Shown here in pieces: positions 58,450 to 64,000 of a stretch of 64,000 nucleotides of DNA (position 1 is the first letter of the stretch; each line of letters begins with the position of its first letter). Source of the DNA: Heterostelium album PN500 (Eukaryota; Evosea; Eumycetozoa; Acytosteliales; Acytosteliaceae). The stretch spans positions 663,358 to 727,357 of the forward strand of contig NW_008805092.1 of NCBI RefSeq assembly GCF_000004825.1. Reading direction: 5' to 3'. The notes below the pieces were generated by a model. That model was given only the letters and a program-made list of their open reading frames with translations, did no database searches and was not told where the DNA came from. Made by a program: the position numbers and the translations under genes.

Positions 58450-60354
58450 ATGGAAGATTCAAAAATTCATGAAAATAATAATAATGACAATGTAAACATA
58501 CAACAAACCACACCAACACCAACACCAGATACCAATGTTGAACAACAACAACAACAACAACAACCAAATGAAGGTTCAACAAAAAATGAAAAAGAAACAA
58601 ATATAGAACAACCTATAACGACAACTATACAAACACCACAACCACTACCACCAACCATAGCAACAGATTTAAAACCACCAGTTTTAGTTGTAGATAGAAA
58701 ATGTCTTAGTCATTCCGATCGAATGTGTGATGCCTATTGTAAGGATTGTTATTTAGTGATCTGTGAGCAATGTACCAAGGAATCACACAAGCAACACCAA
58801 ACCATAGACAAGCTCAATGTCGAGGAATTGTGCGCATTGCTACCAACAGTCTCTAATTTCACTGAAAATACCACAGTACTCAAGGACGAACGTCAACATC
58901 TCTCCAAGATGCTACAGCAACTCGAAGACAATTTTAAATCTTGTCGTTCCTCTATTGTCGAGCAATTCAAAGACTTGCAATTCCTCATCAAGCAACGCGA
59001 GATGAAGTTGGAGAAAGAGATTCAGACTGAATACGAGCAATCCAAGGCTGAACTAATCAAGCGTATGAGCCAGTTGGACCGTGAGTTGACTCAGGCTGAC
59101 CCACTTTTGGAACCATCAAAATCCTACCAGACCGCCAATCCACAGGAACTCTTTGATAACAAGCGATTCGAATTCCTCGATAACTACTCCCATATCAAAC
59201 AGATTCCACGTATCGAACACGATCCACCCGTCGATCTAACCATTCAATTTGATTTAAAGGTTGACATTGACAAGAGAAGTATGATCACTAAGGAAGTGCA
59301 ATCACTTGGATTGATTACTTCCACCAAAAAGTCTACCGTTCCACCAGCAAGTACCAGCACAACACCAAGTGCGTCATCACCAACTGTTGCCGCTCCATCT
59401 ACCTCTGCTCCACCAGCTGCCAAGACTCTGCGTGACAACCGTCTCAACATTACCAACCACTTTTCGGCCAACGAAGGATTCAAGTATTTCTATTCTATTG
59501 GTGGATGGAACGAGAATGGATCTGATCTTTCGTCGATCTACAAGTATGATGTCGATAAGAACGAATGGCGTTTCATCTCATCGAAGGGACTGTCTACCAC
59601 TGATGGTGTTCCTTTCGTATCGTCCTCGTGTATCACCGATGGCAAGTACATCTATGTGTTTGGTGGTAACTATACAATCACAACCTATCGTAGATTCAAT
59701 CTTGCCAAACAGCAATGGGACAAATCGTTGGAGAAACTCAATCGTGGAGGTGGTGGTATCGCAGCCCAATACGACGGTAAGAAGTATGTCTATCTCTTTG
59801 GAGGTAAAGTTCTCGAGGAAACCAAACAATACCACCAAATCGTTCATCGTATCGAGAGAATGAACACCTCGACCAAACAGATCGAACACCTCAACAATCT
59901 CACTCGTCACAAGTACACCATCTACCCATGCTTTGATCCGTTGAATGGATACATCTATTTGGTTGGTGGACAAGTCGTCAACGGACGTGCATGCAAGGAA
60001 ATAGAAGTCTACGATACAGTTGAGAATGTCTGTACTGTTTATTCTTCACTCGGCGCTGGTGGATTGGTTCAAGGTGCAATCATCGATGGCCGTTATGAAT
60101 CAATCTACTATATCACTTCTACCCATTTTAAGCGATTCACACTTGCCACCAAGAAGTTTGAAACTCTTGAATTCCCACCTTTGACAAACACCACCTGTAG
60201 ACCAACACTAATCTACGATTCAAAGACTCGTATCTATCTCTTTGATCAAAACGACAACTATGCCTACGATATTCCAACTGGTAAATGGAGCAAGTTTACC
60301 TACACTAGAAAGGTTGCACTATGTGGACAAGGTATGGTTGGATCAATGATATAA
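58450..60354 (+). CDS. B-box zinc finger protein with kelch-like repeats
   Basis: Single exon of 634 residues. A Gln/Thr/Pro-rich leader is followed by a B-box at ~84-125 (CLSHSDRMCDAYCKDCYLVI then CEQCTKESHKQHQTI, with the expected Cys/His ligands). A coiled coil (~140-215: HLSKMLQQLEDNFKSCRSSI.., KQREMKLEKEIQTEYEQSKA) and a Ser/Thr/Pro linker come next. The C-terminal ~300 residues form a beta-propeller of kelch/FNIP-type blades (YSIGGWNENGSDLSSIYKYD, YIYVFGGNYTITTYRRFN, YVYLFGGKVLEETK, YIYLVGGQVVNGRACKEIE). No RING finger is present, so it is not a full TRIM ligase. This B-box-coil-propeller layout is common in dictyostelids. Confidence 0.88.
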   Translation: MEDSKIHENNNNDNVNIQQTTPTPTPDTNVEQQQQQQQPNEGSTKNEKETNIEQPITTTIQTPQPLPPTIATDLKPPVLVVDRKCLSHSDRMCDAYCKDCYLVICEQCTKESHKQHQTIDKLNVEELCALLPTVSNFTENTTVLKDERQHLSKMLQQLEDNFKSCRSSIVEQFKDLQFLIKQREMKLEKEIQTEYEQSKAELIKRMSQLDRELTQADPLLEPSKSYQTANPQELFDNKRFEFLDNYSHIKQIPRIEHDPPVDLTIQFDLKVDIDKRSMITKEVQSLGLITSTKKSTVPPASTSTTPSASSPTVAAPSTSAPPAAKTLRDNRLNITNHFSANEGFKYFYSIGGWNENGSDLSSIYKYDVDKNEWRFISSKGLSTTDGVPFVSSSCITDGKYIYVFGGNYTITTYRRFNLAKQQWDKSLEKLNRGGGGIAAQYDGKKYVYLFGGKVLEETKQYHQIVHRIERMNTSTKQIEHLNNLTRHKYTIYPCFDPLNGYIYLVGGQVVNGRACKEIEVYDTVENVCTVYSSLGAGGLVQGAIIDGRYESIYYITSTHFKRFTLATKKFETLEFPPLTNTTCRPTLIYDSKTRIYLFDQNDNYAYDIPTGKWSKFTYTRKVALCGQGMVGSMI

Positions 60355-60572
60355 AAGAGAAATCTTCAGATTCATTTGTTGAATTCCAATTAAAACCCTC
60401 CTGTTTAATAATACAATAAATCATTTTGTAAATGTGTTTTTTTTATTGAAAAAAAAAATTATGAATAGTTATATCTAAAGATTTTATTTTACATTTGTTT
60501 TAGTGACAAGCGATGATGATGATTTAAATATTATATGTTATCTACTAATCGCTTTTGTGAAATATGATCTCC

Positions 60573-61646
60573 TCACTTGTATTCTAAATAGTTTTCAGAG
60601 TTTATCATTATATCAGTTAATCGCTTATAGTTCCTTGCATATTCTTCGACAACATTGAAAGTAGGATTCTCTGCAGCTTGATACATTTGAGCTCGTAGTA
60701 TTAGGTTTTCCTTTGTATATATTCTATCACTGTTGTGTGCTACAATAACCTATTATATTTATTTTTATAAAAAAATGTAAAGTTATTAATTACTATGTTG
60801 GTTGATTCGATATGATTATATTTTGAACTTACTTGGTTGATAGATTTTGATTCTACATAATAGAAATCCTTGAATGAATCTTTGATATTTTTTATAACGG
60901 GTGGGTCCATTCCAATTTGATTCTGTATATAGATTCCATTGGGTGTGAGCATCGAAGAAAGTTTCTTGAAAGTATCCAATATCAACAGAGGGCAAGGTGC
61001 AATCGAACAACCATCCTGAATGATCAAATCATATTGTTTCTTATTGTGATTCTTATTGATAAAATCTGCTGCATCGTCAATGATTACTATACAATTTTCA
61101 TCTTGTTTGAAGTTACCATATTTCTCTGCAACCGTAACCATTCCTTGGAACAACTCCACCACTTCGATCTTTGAGTGTGAAAAGTGTTTCTTTAGATATG
61201 ATGGGAAGGTAGCTCCACCCAGGCCAATCAACAAAATAGATTTTGGTACATCCGTTAGGAATATCAGTGATGAAACGACTGCTCTTGTATAAGCTATTGG
61301 TAGGTATTCTACATCTCCTGTTTTGACCTCGGACTGTCGGAATCCATCTATACTAAATTTTATTTGCCTTATACCATTTCCATTATCAAAAACATGTATC
61401 TTTCCATCTGTTTGTTGTTTAAAAATATAAATTAAATTGCAAATCGATCTTCGACAATTAATTTAACATACCGACATAAATCAGATTGAAATGTTCTGTA
61501 AATAACTTTAAATAAATAAAAATAAATATTACAATAAATAAGACTAAAAATAATAAAACCCTTCTGTAATGTTTATATGTTCGAAATGATCTCATTCTTA
61601 TTATAAACAGAAAAAACAAACTAATAAATGACAGTTCTAAAGTCAT
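60573..61646 (-). CDS. Membrane-anchored spermidine-synthase-fold methyltransferase-like protein
   Basis: Exons 61472-61646, 60833-61407 and 60573-60749 give 308 residues. Residues ~28-50 form a membrane anchor (VLLFLVLFIVIFIFIYLKLF). The soluble part has the SAM/dcSAM Rossmann pattern: SILLIGLGGATFPSYLKKHF, KIEVVELFQGMVTVAEKYGN with an acidic residue after strand 2, and YDLIIQDGCSIAPCP. This resembles spermidine-synthase-like proteins and the C-terminal half of METTL13. The polyamine-synthase active-site Asp pattern (YDVII-D-S-SDP) is altered to QDGCSIAP, so polyamine synthesis is unlikely. An alternative ATG lies at 61650 in another frame, and Met17 could also be used. Confidence 0.7.
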
Positions 61647-61656
61647 TCATTTAAAT

Positions 61657-61715
<59 letters not shown>

Positions 61716-62340
61716 CATTTTAATCTTAAGATCGTTATTAATAGACACTATACCAAAATATAGTTTATCTTTAGATGAAACCTATTTATTTAAAGAAAGT
61801 AATGAGTTATAAGATTCAATTCAAATGTAAGCTCAGTCAATGATTTCAGTATTGTTTGTCTATTATATTGTCTCACTCTTCAATATGTATCTTTTTAGAA
61901 CACAAAAAGTAAACTTGAAGAGTAATATTGAGATAATGATCATTCCTATAAAGCTAAACTAAACTAACAAACTAATATTAATTTATTAATAGATACAGAA
62001 TATTCTACGTTTGGTTAGATATCTTTTATTGACAGCAATGTCAATATATTAGTTGAGTGGTTGGTTCTGATGAATGAATATTAGATATTAGATTGACCAT
62101 ACTCTCAAAGATAGATACTTATTTTAGAAGCTATGTGAGATAGGACAATAGCGGTGATCGACTCTTTGGCTAAGATGTGAAACACTTTGATAAAAGTCAA
62201 TGCAGCAACTACCATCTGACAAGAAGATATAGTCAATATCGAGCAAGAGTGATCGAATGTTCCAAATAATTTACATTTGGATTACAATAATCGACATCAA
62301 CAATCTTTAAATTGCTACAGATAGATTAACAGTAAGAGAA
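61647..62340. other. Subtelomeric spacer
   Basis: Opens with a 52-nt uninterrupted T run (61659-61710), followed by about 600 bp of AT-rich sequence. I see no coding exon or RNA gene. This begins the gene-free subtelomere. Confidence 0.6.
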
Positions 62341-62347
62341 ACATTAA

Positions 62348-62788
62348 TTTATTAATTACTAGAATTTACTAAACATTTATTGATTATAATTTAGGAAATT
62401 ATGGTGCATATCAACAACAGCAACATCAACAACAAGTTGAATATGAACATCAGCAGCAGCAGCAACAGCAACAACAACAACCAAAAGTAGATAATAGAAA
62501 GTTACAACAAAATCAACAAGTAAATAATAAAAAATTGCAAGAGAAACAGAAACAACCAGATATGACACCACTTCAAATGGCCAACGAAGATTTTCAAGCA
62601 ACATCTAACAAATCACTCCAAATAAACCAGAGGATGAAGATGAAGAACAAACCGAATGGTTATTAAAAGACAATGCTTCAATTAAGTAAGAGGAAAGAAT
62701 TAGAAGAAGAAAAATGATTCTAGAAAAAAGATTTATTAATTAATAGAATGTTACTATTATATATATTGATTATCATTTAGGAAATTAT
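62348..62788 (+). repeat. ~55-bp direct duplication
   Basis: The segment at 62348-62402 (TTTATTAATTACTAGAAT.. through ATTTAGGAAATTAT) recurs at 62732-62788 with a few mismatches and small indels. Both copies end in an intron-like TTTAG acceptor followed by GGAAATTAT, so an intron/exon border seems to have been duplicated. Confidence 0.7.
62394..62690 (+). pseudogene. Gln-rich coding remnant
   Basis: From the TTTAG at 62390-62394 an open frame encodes GNYGAYQQQQHQQQVEYEHQ, a Gln run, then KVDNRKLQQNQQVNNKKLQE and PDMTPLQMANEDFQATSNKS, before a stop at about 62666. In another frame the sequence goes on as NKPEDEDEEQTEWLLKDNAS to a stop at about 62689. Codon character is that of real dictyostelid coding DNA, but there is no ATG exon and a frame break near 62615. 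Interpreted as a degenerate 3' gene fragment. Confidence 0.5.
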
Positions 62789-63579
62789 AAATTTAGATAA
62801 CAGATACTGAAAGAAGATGTCATTCAATAGGATAGATTGAATATCAACAACTACATACTTTGGAATAGTGGTGATCAAGAATGAAACATATAGTTTCAGT
62901 TTTAAAATAATAAATGATATTTATTTATTCGATTCACACGACTTGATATGATTCATTTACTTTGGAATCTATGATTAATAAATGAATTAATTCTAAAAAA
63001 ATGAATATAAAAATATGTATCCATTCAAACTTTATAAATATATTAATACATTGAAAGAATAGAATACATAATTAAATCAATGAATTAATGAATAAATGAG
63101 TAAATAAATCAATCAATATTTAATCAATAATAGAATCAATTGTTCTATTAGTAATTTGGTTTATTTTTAGAGTAATTCTGAGTTAATATATTCCATATAA
63201 AATCACATGTAATTTAATAAAATTCGATCTCTGTAAATCAAAGTTTTTTTTTAAAAACTAGGTAATCAATTCTATCTAATATAGTAAAAATAATTATTCT
63301 TCACAGAAGTTTTCATATATAAATACTCATGCCCATAATGCAAAATGTATTTTATACTTTTTTTAAACTTCATTCAATTGATCAAGAATGGAATTTCTGA
63401 GATATAAAACAATTTTTTATAACAATTTAAAGCTACTCCCTTCTTAATCATCAAGGTTTACTTTGACAAAAATGTTAGGACAAAATGCAAAACTAAAAAT
63501 AATGTAAGGTACTTTCAATCAATTATTCAAGATTTCAATTAAAGAAATAAAAGATAGTTTATTATACTTCAATTTATCT
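62789..63579. other. Subtelomeric AT-rich spacer
   Basis: About 790 bp with many short TAAT/AAATGAAT patterns and no open frame of note. Nothing recognised. Confidence 0.55.
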
Positions 63580-63631
63580 GCAACCCGCATATTAATCGTC
63601 AGGTTTACCTGATGATTAATATGCGGGTTGC
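63580..63631. repeat. Inverted repeat at the satellite junction
   Basis: Arms of 24 bp (63580-63603 and 63608-63631) are complementary with a single mismatch (G/A at the TC-G-TC position) around a TTTA loop. The outer end of the arms is GCAACCCGCAT / ATGCGGGTTGC, and GGGTTGC is also the start of the satellite unit, so the right arm runs directly into the repeat array. Confidence 0.92.
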
Positions 63632-63896
63632 CACAGGGCATAGCCCCGGGTTGCCACAGGGCATAGCCCCGGGTTGCCACAGGGCATAGCCCCGGGTTGC
63701 CACAGGGCATAGCCCCGGGTTGCCACAGGGCATAGCCCCGGGTTGCCACAGGGCATAGCCCCGGGTTGCCACAGGGCATAGCCCCGGGTTGCCACAGGGC
63801 ATAGCCCCGGGTTGCCACAGGGCATAGCCCCGGGTTGCCACAGGGCATAGCCCCGGGTTGCCACAGGGCATAGCCCCGGGTTGCCACAGGGCATAG
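63625..63896 (+). repeat. 23-bp GC-rich subtelomeric satellite
   Basis: Unit GGGTTGCCACAGGGCATAGC-CCC starts at 63625 and repeats every 23 bp: eleven full units and a twelfth cut after GGGCATAG at 63896. I see no differences between units. Each unit contains the mini-palindrome GGGC-ATA-GCCC and a CCCGGG site. Because 23 is not a multiple of three, all frames of the minus strand stay open through the array; these frames are not genes. Confidence 0.95.
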
Positions 63897-64000
63897 GGTA
63901 AGGGTAAGGGTAGGGTAAGGGTAAGGGTAAGGGTAAAGGGTAAGGGTAAGGGTAAGGGTAAGGGTAAGGGTAAGGGTAAGGGTAAGGGTAAGGGTAAGGG
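63897..64000 (+). repeat. Telomere repeat (TAAGGG)n
   Basis: About 105 bp of TAAGGG units, G-rich strand running 5' to 3' toward the window end, as expected at a right chromosome terminus. Most units are exact; one TAGGG and one TAAAGGG occur in the first 50 bp, next to the satellite. The array continues to the last base, so the window ends inside the telomere. Confidence 0.95.

Noticed and set aside
63519-63894. Three overlapping minus-strand frames with a 23-residue repeat (GYALWQPGAMPCGNPGLCPV..)
   Set aside because: They are translations of the 23-bp DNA satellite; all frames stay open because the unit has no stop. No promoter or start context.
63625-63896. CRISPR-like look of short regular palindromic repeats
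   Set aside because: Units are directly abutting without unique spacers, and the DNA is a eukaryotic chromosome end.
1-64000. tRNA, snRNA or transposon genes
   Set aside because: I looked for tRNA arms (GGTTCGAATCC-like), the conserved dictyostelid class I RNA ends and retroelement or transposase motifs, and found none I could support by eye.

Overview
The window is AT-rich nuclear DNA from a social amoeba (dictyostelid). Genes are compact and carry short AT-rich GT..AG introns, mostly 60-130 nt with GTATGT or GTAAGT donors. Proteins hold long Asn, Gln and Thr runs, and intergenic DNA is full of homopolymer A/T tracts. The right edge is a chromosome end: about 105 bp of TAAGGG-type telomere repeat preceded by a GC-rich 23-bp satellite. 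To my recollection, D. discoideum chromosome ends carry rDNA-like sequence, so this end suggests another dictyostelid; I cannot name the species. Exon models were built by reading splice sites and checking that reading frame is kept across every junction.

Layout. 1-9.1 kb (minus strand): a DENN-domain protein cut by the left edge, a class I histone deacetylase in seven exons, and a WDR26/Gid7-type LisH-CTLH-WD40 protein. 9.9-14.6 kb: an LRR gene remnant, a short-chain dehydrogenase, a Mit_KHE1-type mitochondrial protein, a small mitochondrial-ribosome-like protein and a RAMP4/SERP homologue. 15-22 kb: a syntaxin-8-like SNARE, a probable ATP synthase subunit j, a sphingolipid delta-4 desaturase and an archaeal-type phosphoglycerate mutase. 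22-29 kb: two tandem four-TM proteins and an aftiphilin-like DFGDF-rich trafficking adaptor. 30-38 kb: an ankyrin protein, a tail-anchored TPR protein, a TACC centrosomal protein with five ~95-residue repeats, and ribosomal protein eS12. 38-47 kb: a LYAR-type winged-helix protein, a cyclin, a degenerate GH20 hexosaminidase, an amidohydrolase-like protein and a SIS-domain protein. 47-61.6 kb: glycerophosphocholine acyltransferase, beta-ureidopropionase, a second ankyrin protein, Pol I subunit RPA49, a cytochrome b5 protein, a radical-SAM-like protein without the iron-sulphur Cys motif, a B-box/kelch protein and a spermidine-synthase-fold protein.

61.7-64 kb is subtelomere: a 52-nt T run, a frame-disrupted Gln-rich gene remnant beside a short direct duplication, AT-rich DNA, a 24-bp-arm hairpin, twelve 23-bp satellite units and the telomere.

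The genes are mostly unrelated housekeeping and signalling loci; I see no operon-like pathway cluster. The most unusual items are the chromosome-end architecture, three proteins that look like enzymes with lost active-site residues, and the TACC repeat expansion. I saw no mobile element, CRISPR array, virus or tRNA gene.
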